The notes: generated from the sequence alone by a model not told the origin. 64,000 bases of DNA from BS150m-G50 sp964517435 (GCA_964517435.1 CAZFEC010000001.1:1-64000); one strand, 5' to 3'. Counted from the first letter of the stretch, positions 1-9,098 are shown. Translations and numbers: made by a program.

Positions 1-372
1 GTACCGTTGCACGGAGAGCTGTGGCAGGTGCTGCTGGCGATGCTGCTCTACATCAGCACCGGTCTCAGTTTCGGGTTATTGATCTCAACCGTTGCGCGTT
101 CGCAACAGGTGGCCATGATGCTGGCGCTGATCGCCACCATCCTGCCGACGATTATGCTCAGCGGGTTCATCTTCCCGGTGGAGAGCATGCCGCTCATCTT
201 TCAATATGTATCACAAATCGTACCGGCGACGCACTTCCTGGAGATCATCCGGGGCATCATGCTGAAAGGGGTAGGGCTGGATCTGCTCTGGCGGGAAACC
301 CTCTACCTGGTGGCGTTGACCCTGCTGCTGCTGGTCGTCAGCGTACGCAAGTTTAAAACGGTGATGGAGTAG
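1..372 (+). CDS. ABC-2 type exporter permease, C-terminal part (cut by window edge)
   Basis: The frame is open from the first base, so this is the 3' part of a longer gene. The visible ~123 residues carry three to four hydrophobic segments and the ABC2-membrane signature region (GLLISTVARSQQVAMM, then LSGFIFPVESMP and a final basic tail RKFKTVME), as in YbhS/YbhR/YhhJ-type permeases. These are inner-membrane subunits of drug or envelope-component exporters. It is followed after 2 bases by a paralogous permease, so the two probably form a heterodimer whose ATPase and HlyD-type adaptor genes would lie just upstream, outside the window. The substrate cannot be read from the sequence. Confidence 0.85.
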   Translation, partial: VPLHGELWQVLLAMLLYISTGLSFGLLISTVARSQQVAMMLALIATILPTIMLSGFIFPVESMPLIFQYVSQIVPATHFLEIIRGIMLKGVGLDLLWRETLYLVALTLLLLVVSVRKFKTVME

Positions 373-374
373 TC

Positions 375-1499
375 ATGCGGCGAGTATTCTATCTGATTCA
401 GAAGGAATTTCGTCAGATCCGCCGGGAGAAGGCCTACATCGCCATCATCTTCCTGATGCCCTTTATCCAGCTGGTGATACTGGGACACGCCATCACCACC
501 GATGTACGCAATGTCGGTGCCGTGGTGGTCGATCACGACCACTCCACCTTCAGCCGCCGGGTGGCGGACGCCTTGACCAGCGGAGACACCTTCCGCCCGC
601 TGGGAACGGTGGCCTCGGAGCAGGAAGCGCGGGAGTTGCTGGAGCGGGGAACCGCCACCTTGGCGATCATCCTGCCGCCGCACTGCGAACGGGATCTCAT
701 CCAGGGCAGACAACCGGCGGTCCAGCTGCTGCTGGACGGAGTCGACGGTAATTCCGCCGGGGTGGCGCTGGGGTACCTGCAGGGCCTTTTCGCCGGCCTT
801 ATGCGGGAGTGGCTGCCGCAGGCGCCCGGCCTGGCCCGGCAGGCGGTGAATCTACACCTGGTGACCCTGGAGCCCCGTATGTGGTATAACGCCACTCTCA
901 TCAGCGTCAACCATATCGTGCCGGGCATCCTTGCGGTGTTGCTGACGATGATCACGCTCTTCCTGACCGCGATGAACATCGTGCGGGAGCGGGAAATCGG
1001 CACCATGGAGCAGCTACTGGTGACGCCGGTACGCGGCTGGGAGCTGATTCTGGGCAAGGTGTTACCATTCGTGCTGCTGGCCTTTCTGTTGCTCAATGTC
1101 GGGATAGTCGCCATCTGGCTGATCTTCCGGATTCCCCTGGAGGGCAGCCTGCTGTTACTCTATACGATGTCGCTGCTTTTCATGCTGAGTTCGCTGGGCC
1201 TGGGGATTCTGATCTCCACGCTCGCCCGCACCCAGCAGCAGGCGATGTTCATCGCCTGGTTCTTTTCGATTTTCACTATCCTGCTGTCGGGATTCTTCAT
1301 TCCGATTGAGAACATGCCGGACGTGATACAATACCTCACCTACGGCAACCCGCTGCGCTACTTTATGACTGTCGTGAGGGGGATCTATCAGAAGGGCAGT
1401 GGAGCCGCCGCGCTGCTGAACGAGGTGGCCGGCATGGCCGTCATCGCCGCCGTGACGACTTCGCTGGCCGTGGCCCGGCTCAGCAAGCGCATCAAGTAA
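375..1499 (+). CDS. ABC-2 type exporter permease (YbhR/YhhJ family)
   Basis: 374 residues, full length for the family. There is an N-terminal membrane segment (about 20-45), a large periplasmic domain (about 50-170), and five further membrane segments from about residue 175. The ABC2 signature NIVREREIGTMEQLLVTPVRGWE lies near residues 198-220, followed by LGILISTLARTQQQAMF and LSGFFIPIENMPDVIQYLTYGNPLRYF. It is the second permease of an exporter whose first permease ends 2 bases upstream. The large periplasmic loop is typical of subunits that work with an HlyD-like adaptor and an outer-membrane channel. Two copies of the GTGATAC motif lie in or at the gene, one of them (1323-1330) the full 8-mer using the codon ATA. 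Confidence 0.9.
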   Translation: MRRVFYLIQKEFRQIRREKAYIAIIFLMPFIQLVILGHAITTDVRNVGAVVVDHDHSTFSRRVADALTSGDTFRPLGTVASEQEARELLERGTATLAIILPPHCERDLIQGRQPAVQLLLDGVDGNSAGVALGYLQGLFAGLMREWLPQAPGLARQAVNLHLVTLEPRMWYNATLISVNHIVPGILAVLLTMITLFLTAMNIVREREIGTMEQLLVTPVRGWELILGKVLPFVLLAFLLLNVGIVAIWLIFRIPLEGSLLLLYTMSLLFMLSSLGLGILISTLARTQQQAMFIAWFFSIFTILLSGFFIPIENMPDVIQYLTYGNPLRYFMTVVRGIYQKGSGAAALLNEVAGMAVIAAVTTSLAVARLSKRIK

Positions 1500-1603
1500 T
1501 GCACGTATCACAGCGCAATCTGCCTTCTGAATCTCGCTCCTGAAAAGACTTGCGGATGCGACGGCGGTGGTTCACTTTTTCAGCGCCGGGGAGGAAAACA
1601 GCT

Positions 1604-2536
1604 ATGAATCACACAGAACTGAGCGCCGCGATCAACGAACTGCGGCGTGAACGCAACGCGGTAATCCTGGCGCACTACTACCAGGAAGACGCCGTGCAGG
1701 ACATCGCCGACGCGACCGGCGACTCCCTGCAGCTGGCGGTCGCCGCGCGTGATACAGATGCCGACGTAATACTTTTCGCCGGCGTTCACTTCATGGCTGA
1801 GACTGCCAAGATTCTCAACCCGGACCGCACCGTGCTGCTGCCCGACCTGGAGGCGGGCTGTTCGCTGGCGGAGTCCTGCCCGACCGCGGAGTTCGCGGCT
1901 TTCAAGAAGCTGCACCCGGACCACCAGGTACTCACTTATGTCAACTGCACAGCGGAGATCAAAGCGCTCAGCGACATTATCGTCACCAGCTCCAACGCCG
2001 AGAAGATAGTGCGCTCACTGCCGACGGACCAACCGCTCATCTTCGCACCTGACCGCAACCTCGGTGCCTGGCTCAGCCGCAAACTGAACCGGGAGCTGCT
2101 GCTCTGGGACGGCGCCTGCGAAGTGCACGAGATCTTCGACCTGACGAAACTGCGCAAGTTGAAAGCGCAGCACCCCGACGCCCCGGTGCTGGCCCATCCG
2201 GAGTGCACGGCGGAGTTACTGGCGGAAGCGGATTTCGTCGGCTCCACCGCCAAGCTGCTCCGTCGGACCGTGGAATCCGATGCCACCCAGTTCATTGTCA
2301 TGACGGAGCCAGGTATCATCCATCAGATGCACAAGCTCGCTCCCGGCAAGCGGTTCATTGAAGTGCCCGGTCGCAAGGACGGCGAGGAACTCCCGCACAA
2401 TTACTGTTCTCACATGCGCCTGATCACACTGGAAAAAGTGTATCACACTCTGCGCGACGGCAAACCCGAGATCACCCTGCCGGGCGAATTGCTCGCAGCC
2501 GCCCGGCGGCCGATCGAGCGCATGCTGGAATTCTGA
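1604..2536 (+). CDS. nadA: Quinolinate synthase A
   Basis: NadA condenses iminoaspartate and dihydroxyacetone phosphate to quinolinate in de novo NAD synthesis, using a 4Fe-4S cluster. About 310 residues. Motifs seen: NAVILAHYYQ near the N-terminus, GVHFMAETAKIL, and the three cluster cysteines in YVNCTAE, HPECTAE and HNYCSHM. The frame is open from 1550, but the ATG at 1604 follows GGGGAGG at 1588-1594 with a normal spacing and matches the usual N-terminus, so I take that start. nadB and nadC are not in the window. The gene carries two TGTATCAC-core motifs (1749-1756 and 2439-2446). Confidence 0.95.
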   Translation: MNHTELSAAINELRRERNAVILAHYYQEDAVQDIADATGDSLQLAVAARDTDADVILFAGVHFMAETAKILNPDRTVLLPDLEAGCSLAESCPTAEFAAFKKLHPDHQVLTYVNCTAEIKALSDIIVTSSNAEKIVRSLPTDQPLIFAPDRNLGAWLSRKLNRELLLWDGACEVHEIFDLTKLRKLKAQHPDAPVLAHPECTAELLAEADFVGSTAKLLRRTVESDATQFIVMTEPGIIHQMHKLAPGKRFIEVPGRKDGEELPHNYCSHMRLITLEKVYHTLRDGKPEITLPGELLAAARRPIERMLEF

Positions 2537-2619
2537 GCATCGTTGCGAAACCTGCGCGCCTGCGGTGGAACACTTTCAGGCACTGGCTGTTTCTCGTTCC
2601 TTAAGAAATCGATGACTAC

Positions 2620-2652
2620 CCCGGGTACGATTTGATCTTGAATCGTGCCGGG
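2620..2652. promoter_or_regulatory. Imperfect inverted repeat between nadA and etfB
   Basis: Arms CCCGG..ACGATT (2620-2632) and AATCGT.CCGGG (2641-2652) pair over about 11 bases with one bulge around an 8-base loop. There is no T-run after it, so it is not a standard terminator. It overlaps the predicted -35 box of the etf promoter (2638-2643), which would suit an operator. Function inferred only. Confidence 0.4.
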
Positions 2653-2666
2653 TGTGCGGATATATT
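2638..2666 (+). promoter_or_regulatory. Sigma-70-like promoter for etfBA
   Basis: TTGAAT at 2638-2643 and TATATT at 2661-2666, spaced by 17 bases, about 97 bases before the etfB start. The region is AT-rich compared with its flanks. An inverted repeat overlaps the -35 box. Confidence 0.5.
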
Positions 2667-2762
2667 AGAGCTTCATTGACAAGACGTCATTTCGTGGCCA
2701 GTGGGCCACTCCTGATCATTTGAAAGCAGATTTCGAGTATCCTTTATAGCGATGGGAGGATT

Positions 2763-3515
2763 ATGAAAGCCATAGTCTGTATGAAACAATGTCCGGACAC
2801 TGAGTCCAAGATCACTTTGAATCCCGATAAAACCGGTGTGGAACGCGGCGATTTCAGCTACATCATCGGTCCCTATGATGAATACGCCATCGAAGCCGCG
2901 CTACAGCTGAAGGAGGCGGCCGGCGAGGGTGAGGTGGTCCTGATTTCCGTCGGCGATGCCAGTATTAAAACCACTCTCCAGAAGGGGATGGCGATGGGCG
3001 CCGACCGTTCGGTGCTGATCGAAGTGCCCGCTTACACGGGCGACGCCTTTACCACTGCCCGTCTCCTGGCGGCGCAGCTGCGGGAAATGGAATACGATGT
3101 GATCTTCTTTGGTAAGCAATCCACCGATGACGACAACGCGCAGGTTGGCGCCATGGTCGGGCAGCTGCTGGAACTGCCGACCGTCACCGCCATTGCCGAA
3201 CTGCAGCTGAACGGAACGGAAGCGGTGGTGGAGCGCGAGGTAGAAGGCGGGCGCGAAATCTACAAGGTGAACCTCCCCGCCGTCTTTACCGCGGAGAAGG
3301 GCCTCAACGAACCGCGCTATCCCTCCCTGAAGGGCATCATGCAGGCCAAACGTAAGCCGGTGGACACCGTCGCCGGCGAAACGCTGGACGCCACCACCGA
3401 GCAGCTGGGCTGGAGCTATCCCCCTTCGCGCGCGGAGGGCAAGATAGTCGGCGAAGGCGCGGAAGCGGTACCGGAGCTGGTGCGCCTGCTCAAAGAGGAA
3501 GCCAAGGTCCTCTGA
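2763..3515 (+). CDS. etfB: Electron transfer flavoprotein, beta subunit
   Basis: 250 residues, normal for EtfB. It begins MKAIVCMKQCPDTE, with SD GGGAGG just before the ATG. It has the AMP/adenine-nucleotide-type fold (FFGKQSTDDDNAQVGAMVGQ, residues about 118-137) and the family segment NLPAVFTAEKGLNEPRYPSLKGIMQAKRK near residues 175-200. With EtfA it forms a cytoplasmic FAD heterodimer that carries electrons from acyl-CoA and related dehydrogenases. It has its own promoter and is followed after 39 bases by etfA. No partner dehydrogenase or ETF:quinone oxidoreductase is nearby, so the electron donor is not known from context. Confidence 0.95.
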   Translation: MKAIVCMKQCPDTESKITLNPDKTGVERGDFSYIIGPYDEYAIEAALQLKEAAGEGEVVLISVGDASIKTTLQKGMAMGADRSVLIEVPAYTGDAFTTARLLAAQLREMEYDVIFFGKQSTDDDNAQVGAMVGQLLELPTVTAIAELQLNGTEAVVEREVEGGREIYKVNLPAVFTAEKGLNEPRYPSLKGIMQAKRKPVDTVAGETLDATTEQLGWSYPPSRAEGKIVGEGAEAVPELVRLLKEEAKVL

Positions 3516-3554
3516 CCGGGCTTTCATGGTCACAACACTCTACTGGAGGAATCA

Positions 3555-4502
3555 ATGTCATCGATTTTGATATACCTTGAAACACAGGACGGCAAGCTGA
3601 AGGCGAACGCGGCGGAAGTCGCCACCGCCGGACGGGAACTGGCCGCCGCTCAGGGTAAGGAACTCTACGCCGTCGCCGTCGGTGAGGCTGATCTGTCCGA
3701 GCTGGGCGGCTGGGGCGTTCCCAAGGGCATCAACCTGACCGGCGCTGACCTCGATCACTACTCCGGCGACCGCTGGGGTGCCGCGCTCAAACAGCTGGTC
3801 GATGAAGTCGACGCGGACACCGTGCTGATGCTGGCCAGCAGCCAGGGTCGCGACCTGGCCCCCCGCCTGGGCGCGCTGGCCGGTGTTACCGTTGTTGCCG
3901 ATGTGATACAACTGGAAAACCAGAACGGCGTCGCCGTCGGTCTGCGGCCGGTGTTCGCCAACAAAGCGCAGGTCCTCGTCAAACCAATCGGCAACCTGGC
4001 GATATTCACCCTGCGGCCTAAGGCCTTTACACCCGTACCGGTGGATCCGGTCGCCAGCGAGATGGAATCCCGGGCTGCGGCCGCGGCTGATGCTCGCGCC
4101 ATCGTGGCGGAGGTGGCGGTGGCCGCCGGTGCCAAGATGGATCTGACCGAGGCGGACGTTATCGTCTCCGGCGGCCGTGGCATGGGCGGTCCCGAGCGTT
4201 ATGACATCCTGGAGCAGCTGGCGGAACTGCTGGGCGGCGTCGTCGGCGCCTCCCGCGCCGCGGTCGACGCCGGGTGGCGCCCCCACAGCGACCAGGTCGG
4301 CCAGACCGGTAAAACGGTCGCGCCGACGCTCTATATCGCCTGCGGCATCTCCGGCGCCATTCAGCATCTGGCTGGCATGTCCTCTTCCCGCTTCATCGTC
4401 GCGATCAATAAGGATCCGGATGCGCCGATCTTCAAGGTAGCCGACTACGGTATCGTCGGTGACCTCTTTGAGGTTGTACCGGCGCTCCAGGGCGCTTTGT
4501 AA
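3555..4502 (+). CDS. etfA: Electron transfer flavoprotein, alpha subunit
   Basis: 315 residues. The N-terminal domain (about 1-185) matches EtfB-like folds. The C-terminal FAD domain contains VSGGRGMGGPERYDILEQLA, GASRAAVDAGW, QVGQTGKTVAPTLYIACGISGAIQHLAGM and AINKDPDAPIFKVADYGIVGD, the classical FAD-binding segments. SD GGAGGA precedes the ATG. It is co-transcribed with etfB and closed by a strong terminator at 4517-4540. A GTGATACA core lies at 3903-3910, read as codons GTG ATA CAA. Confidence 0.95.
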   Translation: MSSILIYLETQDGKLKANAAEVATAGRELAAAQGKELYAVAVGEADLSELGGWGVPKGINLTGADLDHYSGDRWGAALKQLVDEVDADTVLMLASSQGRDLAPRLGALAGVTVVADVIQLENQNGVAVGLRPVFANKAQVLVKPIGNLAIFTLRPKAFTPVPVDPVASEMESRAAAAADARAIVAEVAVAAGAKMDLTEADVIVSGGRGMGGPERYDILEQLAELLGGVVGASRAAVDAGWRPHSDQVGQTGKTVAPTLYIACGISGAIQHLAGMSSSRFIVAINKDPDAPIFKVADYGIVGDLFEVVPALQGAL

Positions 4503-4516
4503 TCCGTCAGGAATAA

Positions 4517-4540
4517 GGGGGCTGCGTAGCCCCCTTTTTT
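4517..4540 (+). terminator. Rho-independent terminator of etfBA
   Basis: Stem GGGGGCT (4517-4523) and AGCCCCC (4528-4534) with a 4-base loop, followed by six T. It lies 14 bases after the etfA stop. Confidence 0.9.
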
Positions 4541-4575
4541 AGAGGAGCTGAGGCATATATTATCCTGGAGACTAT

Positions 4576-5700
4576 ATGACTGATGGCTTCGATCTGAAGG
4601 GTGAGTTAGCGGCGCGGGGCAATTCCCCGCTCAGAACCGTTCTGCTGCTGGCGGCACTGCTGACGATACTCTATTTCTTCTTCACCAGCATTGGGATGAT
4701 GGGCAGCGCCTTCAAGCTGTTCGGCAAGGGTTTTACCCGTGTGCTGTTCGATCTGGTCTCCAACCCCTTCAATGGCCTGCTGATCGGAATGATGGCCACC
4801 GCCATTGTACAAAGCTCCTCCACCACGACTTCGATGATCGTCGGTATGGTCGGAGCGGGTGCACTCAATCTCAATCTGGCTATCCCGATGATCATGGGCG
4901 CCAATATCGGCACGTCGATCACCAACACCATCGTCTCCATCGGCTTCATCAACCGTTCGGTCGAATTCAAGCGCGGCTTTGAAGCTTCGGTGGTGCACGA
5001 CTTCTTTAATATTTGTGTAGTGCTGCTGCTCTTCCCGGTGGAGATGGCCTTTGGCCTGCTGGAGCGAATCTCTCTCTGGATGGGAGCAGTGTTCGAAACT
5101 TTCGGCGGCGCTCACCTGATGAACCCCTTGAAGCTGATAACCAAACCGGTTATCAATCTTGTATCCAATCTGGTACACGATAGTGGCCTGCTGCTGCTGC
5201 TGATATCATTGCCGCTGCTCTTTTTCTCCCTGAAATATCTGACCGTCGTACTTAAGAAACTGATTATCGGACGCACCGAAATCTGGTTCCAGCGGCGGCT
5301 TTTCCGCAATCCCCTCTACGCCTGGCTGCTGGGTCTCATTGTAACCGTCCTGGTGCAAAGTTCCTCGATAACTACTTCGCTTATAGTACCGATAGCCGCT
5401 TCCGGCATCCTCAACCTGTACCAGATACTTCCCTACACCCTGGGCGCTAATATCGGCACTACCGTTACCGCCATCCTGGCGGCGTTGGCCACCGGGCAGG
5501 TTGCCGCTATCACCACCGCCTTTGCGCACCTGATGTTCAACATACTGGGAACAATCATGATCTGGCCGCTGAGAATTGCGCCGATCTGGCTGGCACAGAA
5601 ACTGGCCGGCTGGTCGCAACGCTCCAAACTGATTCCGCTGTTCTACCTGGCGCTGGTCTTCTTCCTCCTGCCCGGTTTGAGCATCTATTTGATGAGGTAA
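4576..5700 (+). CDS. Na+/phosphate cotransporter (NptA/PNaS family)
   Basis: 374 residues with about eight to nine hydrophobic segments. The two inverted halves show the diagnostic repeats: IVQSSSTTTSMIVGMVGAG with GANIGTSITNT in the first half, and VQSSSITTSLIVPIAASG with GANIGTTVTA in the second. These are the substrate and sodium site motifs of the type II Na/Pi cotransporter family. It lacks the C-terminal PhoU domain that many bacterial members carry, but a separate PhoU-like gene follows after 2 bases, so the two together equal the fused form. Likely a sodium-driven phosphate transporter of the inner membrane; export or import direction cannot be told. Confidence 0.9.
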   Translation: MTDGFDLKGELAARGNSPLRTVLLLAALLTILYFFFTSIGMMGSAFKLFGKGFTRVLFDLVSNPFNGLLIGMMATAIVQSSSTTTSMIVGMVGAGALNLNLAIPMIMGANIGTSITNTIVSIGFINRSVEFKRGFEASVVHDFFNICVVLLLFPVEMAFGLLERISLWMGAVFETFGGAHLMNPLKLITKPVINLVSNLVHDSGLLLLLISLPLLFFSLKYLTVVLKKLIIGRTEIWFQRRLFRNPLYAWLLGLIVTVLVQSSSITTSLIVPIAASGILNLYQILPYTLGANIGTTVTAILAALATGQVAAITTAFAHLMFNILGTIMIWPLRIAPIWLAQKLAGWSQRSKLIPLFYLALVFFLLPGLSIYLMR

Positions 5701-5702
5701 AC

Positions 5703-6368
5703 ATGTTCAAGGAATTCAAGAAACTGTTTGAGAAGAGATCGCTGCTGGACATCGCGCTGGAACATTCCCTGAAGATGCTGGTCGATGTCAAGGAGATGTA
5801 CGACATGGCGGTACCCGCCCTCCGGCAGAACGACGCTCCCTGCAATCCGGTGGAAATCCAGAAGCGGGACAAGGTCATCAACCGCTACGAACGGCAGGTA
5901 CGTCGCGATGTTTATATCCACCTGGTGATGACGGACGACCCTGATCGATACACACCGCTGGTACTGCTGAATATCGTCATCGACATTGAACGGATCGGCG
6001 ATTACGCCAAGAATATCGTGGAGTTGGCGACCTGGTATCCGGCTCGTCTTTCCGGCGGCTCTATGGAACCGGAGCTGGAGAAGCTGGAGCAGGGGGTCGG
6101 CGATTTCCTGGGGCAGGTTCACACCGTTTTTCGCGATTCCAACGCTGACCTGGCTGAAGAACTGCTGAACAAATTCACCGGTATCGGGCAGACCTGCGAC
6201 GAACTGGTGCGCGAACTGATCTCATGCCGGGAGTGTGAACTCACGCCCAGCGAAGCGGCCGCCACCGCCGCCTACCTGCGTTTCCTCAAGCGGATCAACG
6301 CCCACTGCATCACTATCGCCACCACCGTCGTCAATCCCTTCGACCGCATCGGTTTCTACCACGACTGA
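5703..6368 (+). CDS. PhoU-domain protein paired with Na/Pi cotransporter
   Basis: 221 residues, predicted almost wholly helical. It has two PhoU-like three-helix repeats (about 15-105 and 115-215), with segments such as RYERQVRRDVYIHLVM, NIVIDIERIGDYAKNIVELA and LKRINAHCITIATTVVNPFDRIGFY. The E-x-x-D-x-x-K/D-type metal-binding pattern IERIGDYAKN is present. It starts 2 bases after the transporter stop and is translationally coupled. By analogy with fused NptA-PhoU proteins it probably regulates the cotransporter rather than the Pst/PhoR system, for which no gene is nearby. Confidence 0.85.
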   Translation: MFKEFKKLFEKRSLLDIALEHSLKMLVDVKEMYDMAVPALRQNDAPCNPVEIQKRDKVINRYERQVRRDVYIHLVMTDDPDRYTPLVLLNIVIDIERIGDYAKNIVELATWYPARLSGGSMEPELEKLEQGVGDFLGQVHTVFRDSNADLAEELLNKFTGIGQTCDELVRELISCRECELTPSEAAATAAYLRFLKRINAHCITIATTVVNPFDRIGFYHD

Positions 6369-6380
6369 CCGGGAGAGAAA

Positions 6381-6410
6381 AGGGGAGCATCAGCTCCCCT
6401 TTCGCTTTCG
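6381..6410. terminator. Bidirectional terminator between phoU-like gene and TonB receptor
   Basis: Stem AGGGGAGC (6381-6388) and GCTCCCCT (6393-6400) with a 4-base loop. A T-rich tail follows on the plus strand (TTTCGCTTT). Read on the minus strand the hairpin is followed by TTTTCTCT, serving the convergent receptor gene. Confidence 0.75.
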
Positions 6411-6446
6411 GTATCGCTGAGTGGGAATGATGTTCCCAACCCTTTG

Positions 6447-8894
6447 TTAAAGTTCTACTCGAAGCGTAGCGTACCCCCGCAGCGGCGCGCCGGGATAGTA
6501 GCAGTTCTCACCCGCCCACGCATCGTAGTACCCACCGGTCTCATATTCGACATTCAGCAGGTTCTTGAAGTGGACCGCCAGCTGCACCTGCTGGAAAAGC
6601 TTCTGCGGCAGGCTGTAGTGCACGTCCAGGTTGAGCAGCGCGTAGGCGTCGGCGCGGCGTTCCTCCGACTGGGTGAAATCGAGGTACTGGCTGCCGACAT
6701 ACTGCCAGGCGGGGGTCAGGGTCAGACCCGCCAGCGGTTGCCAGGACAGCTGCAGGTTGCCGGTCACCGCGGGAAACAGGGGTAGGATCTTTCCGGCCAG
6801 ATCGACAGCCGTACTGGTATCGCTGGCCCAGTCATATTCCCAGGTTGTGAAAACCACCGCTTCGTTGAGACTCCAGCAGAAGTTGCCCCGGCCGGAGAAC
6901 GCTTCGCTCATTTTGAAACCCGCTTCCAGCTCCACTCCGGCGTGGAGAGATTCAGCGACATTGCCCTTCAGGGGCGCGTTACCGTCGTCATCCAGATCGC
7001 CGGCGCTGACGATCTCGTTGAAGTAACTGGTGTAGTAGGCATTGGCCAGCAGGAGCCAGCGCGGACTCTGCCACTGCAGCCCCAGCTCGTAATTCCAGAT
7101 CTCCTCCGGCAGCAGGTTGGGATCGTTCCACCGGCGTCCGCCGTCACTCGTGGTGGTGTAGCTGCCGAAGAGCGGCCGGGCGCCGAGATCGTCCGGACCC
7201 TGCCAGCTGTCCCAGAAGTCGCTGTCGGAAGGCTCGCGGTAGGACCTGCCCACGCCGGCCCAGAGGTTGAAGGCATCGGTGAACCGCCAGAGTGCTCCGA
7301 ACTTCGGCTGCATCAACAGCTCCTCGACGGTGAAATCATTCAACAGGTCGTCGTTGAAGTTGGCCACCGCCAGTTGATCAAAGTCATACCGCTTGTAAAC
7401 CAGCTGCAGGTGCCCGGACAGTCGCAGATGCTCCCCGGCCTGGAATTCGTCGGTGATGAAGAGACGCGAGTTGATCTTGCGGCCGTTGTAACGGTAGTAA
7501 TCACGCGCCACTGCCTCACCCTCCGGAGCGCCGCAGCTGGCCCAGAGCACGCGCCCGTGGTGCCGGCTCCGAAAACCGTAAGCGTCCAATCCGAAAATCA
7601 CCCGTCCCCACTTGGTACCCTTGATGATTTGCGAGATCATGCCCGCCTGCTGCTTGGCTACTACTTTGCGGCGGATGAAGTCCGCCTCTTCCACCAGGTT
7701 GCCCGTACCGTCGGTAAAGGGGGTGAAGCCGAAGTCCTCCAGGTCTTTCCCCTCCTTCAGATTCTCGTAGTAGCCGTCCCCCTTGATGTAGTAAAGGCGG
7801 CTGTCGAGTTGGAAACCGCTGCCCAGATCCCTCAGTAGAATCAACTCGAAGTGCGGCTGGCTGAAGTGATCGATGGAATTCTCGTAGTCGGCGTAGTCGT
7901 TCTGGCGGCGGTCCTCGGCGTAGAGGGAAGCGGGAATCGCGTTGAAAGCCTGCTGTGATTCTTCAAGGCCGCCGTAGGTGTTGAAGGTGATTCTACCGTC
8001 GGTCAGGTAGCGGGTGCCGCTCAGGAAGTAACTGTACATTTCCACGCCAGCGCGATGCCGGAACTCGTCCGTGCCCAGGGTAGAGAAACGGACGCTGAAG
8101 GCGCGATCCCTTTGCAGACCGCTGTTGTAGCCCCAGGCGTAGCTCCGGTAGTTGAAGGAACCGGCGCCCACACTCAACCAGCCGCCGCTGCTCTCCTCGC
8201 CGGTGGCGGTGCGCATGTTGACCGTACCGGCGAACTCATTACTGCCCAGAAAGGAGCTGCCGACGCCGCGCACGATCTGGATGTCATCGAGACTGCTGCC
8301 CAGGTCCGGCATGTCGACCCAGTAGACATAATGATCTTCCGGATCGTTGAGCGGGATGCCGTTGATCATCACACCGATCCGACGCTGATCGAAGCCGCGC
8401 ATCTTGATATCGCGGTAGCCGAAATCGCCTCCGGAATAGGAGAGCACGGTCAGAGCGGGCGCTCCCTCCAGCAGCCCGGTGAGGTCCTGGGCGTAATTGG
8501 TCGCCTCCAGTTGCGCCCGGGGGATGTTGGTGAAGCCGGCGGGGCTGGCCCCTCGTCGCAGCCGGTTGGTGGTGATCACCACCTCCTGATTCGGCAGGAT
8601 ACGCGGCGACAGACGCCAGATGCGTCCGTTGCTCTCCGGTATCCAGATCTGCACCATCTGCAGCTGGTAACCCAGATGGCTGATGCTGACGGTGTAGCGG
8701 TTCGGTTCAAGTCCGCTCAGGCTGAATGCACCCTCCGCATCGGTTACGGTTCCGGTCCGGCTATCCTGTAGCCAGACATGACAGTTGCCCAAAGGCTGCC
8801 CGGTAGCTTCATCCATCACCCAGCCGGTGAAATCCACCGCCTGGGATTCTATGTAGAAGCCGAGCAGCAAGAGCAACACAAACCACTGTTTCAT
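6447..8894 (-). CDS. TonB-dependent outer-membrane receptor
   Basis: About 815 residues from the ATG at 8894, which follows a GAGG and opens a clear signal peptide (MKQWFVLLLLLGFYIESQA). The longer frame to 8945 has no better start. Residues about 20-100 form a carboxypeptidase-regulatory-like domain (FTGWVMDEATGQPLGNCHVWL, GTVTDAEGAFSLSGL). Residues about 110-230 are the plug (TNIPRAQLEA, DLTGLLEGAPALTVLSYSGG, MRGFDQRRIGVMINGIPLNDPEDHYVYW, VRGVGSSFLGSNEFAGTVNM). The rest is a long beta-barrel rich in aromatic residues, ending GYATLRVEL. It imports a siderophore, vitamin or glycan using ExbBD/TonB energy; the ligand cannot be assigned. It is a single gene ending at a shared terminator. Confidence 0.9.
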   Translation of the reverse strand: MKQWFVLLLLLGFYIESQAVDFTGWVMDEATGQPLGNCHVWLQDSRTGTVTDAEGAFSLSGLEPNRYTVSISHLGYQLQMVQIWIPESNGRIWRLSPRILPNQEVVITTNRLRRGASPAGFTNIPRAQLEATNYAQDLTGLLEGAPALTVLSYSGGDFGYRDIKMRGFDQRRIGVMINGIPLNDPEDHYVYWVDMPDLGSSLDDIQIVRGVGSSFLGSNEFAGTVNMRTATGEESSGGWLSVGAGSFNYRSYAWGYNSGLQRDRAFSVRFSTLGTDEFRHRAGVEMYSYFLSGTRYLTDGRITFNTYGGLEESQQAFNAIPASLYAEDRRQNDYADYENSIDHFSQPHFELILLRDLGSGFQLDSRLYYIKGDGYYENLKEGKDLEDFGFTPFTDGTGNLVEEADFIRRKVVAKQQAGMISQIIKGTKWGRVIFGLDAYGFRSRHHGRVLWASCGAPEGEAVARDYYRYNGRKINSRLFITDEFQAGEHLRLSGHLQLVYKRYDFDQLAVANFNDDLLNDFTVEELLMQPKFGALWRFTDAFNLWAGVGRSYREPSDSDFWDSWQGPDDLGARPLFGSYTTTSDGGRRWNDPNLLPEEIWNYELGLQWQSPRWLLLANAYYTSYFNEIVSAGDLDDDGNAPLKGNVAESLHAGVELEAGFKMSEAFSGRGNFCWSLNEAVVFTTWEYDWASDTSTAVDLAGKILPLFPAVTGNLQLSWQPLAGLTLTPAWQYVGSQYLDFTQSEERRADAYALLNLDVHYSLPQKLFQQVQLAVHFKNLLNVEYETGGYYDAWAGENCYYPGAPLRGYATLRVEL

Positions 8895-9026
8895 GAGAAA
8901 CCTCGCATTTTGTGTTACAAATGACATCGAGTCTGATCTTGGCACTCGGGTCGGATCAAGTAACCTTCTTTACGGGTAAATTGCCAACTCTGCATACGGT
9001 AAGCGTCGCAACCACTGGTTTCTCTT

Positions 9027-9054
9027 TTGAATTGGAGATGCCGCAGCCTATTTT
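9027..9054 (+). promoter_or_regulatory. Possible sigma-70 promoter for the ABC-F gene
   Basis: TTGAAT at 9027-9032 and TATTTT at 9049-9054, spaced by 16 bases, 44 bases before the ABC-F start. It is a moderate match to consensus, placed in the divergent gap between the receptor and the ABC-F gene. Confidence 0.35.
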
Positions 9055-9076
9055 TCAGGACGATTCCACAAGTTAC

Positions 9077-9084
9077 GTGATACA
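9077..9084 (-). repeat. TGTATCACR motif copy in the ABC-F leader
   Basis: GTGATACA on the plus strand, 14 bases before the ABC-F ATG. One of the few copies of the dispersed motif (full list at 58889-58916) that lies outside a gene. Confidence 0.6.
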
Positions 9085-9098
9085 TCCACCGTGCACTC

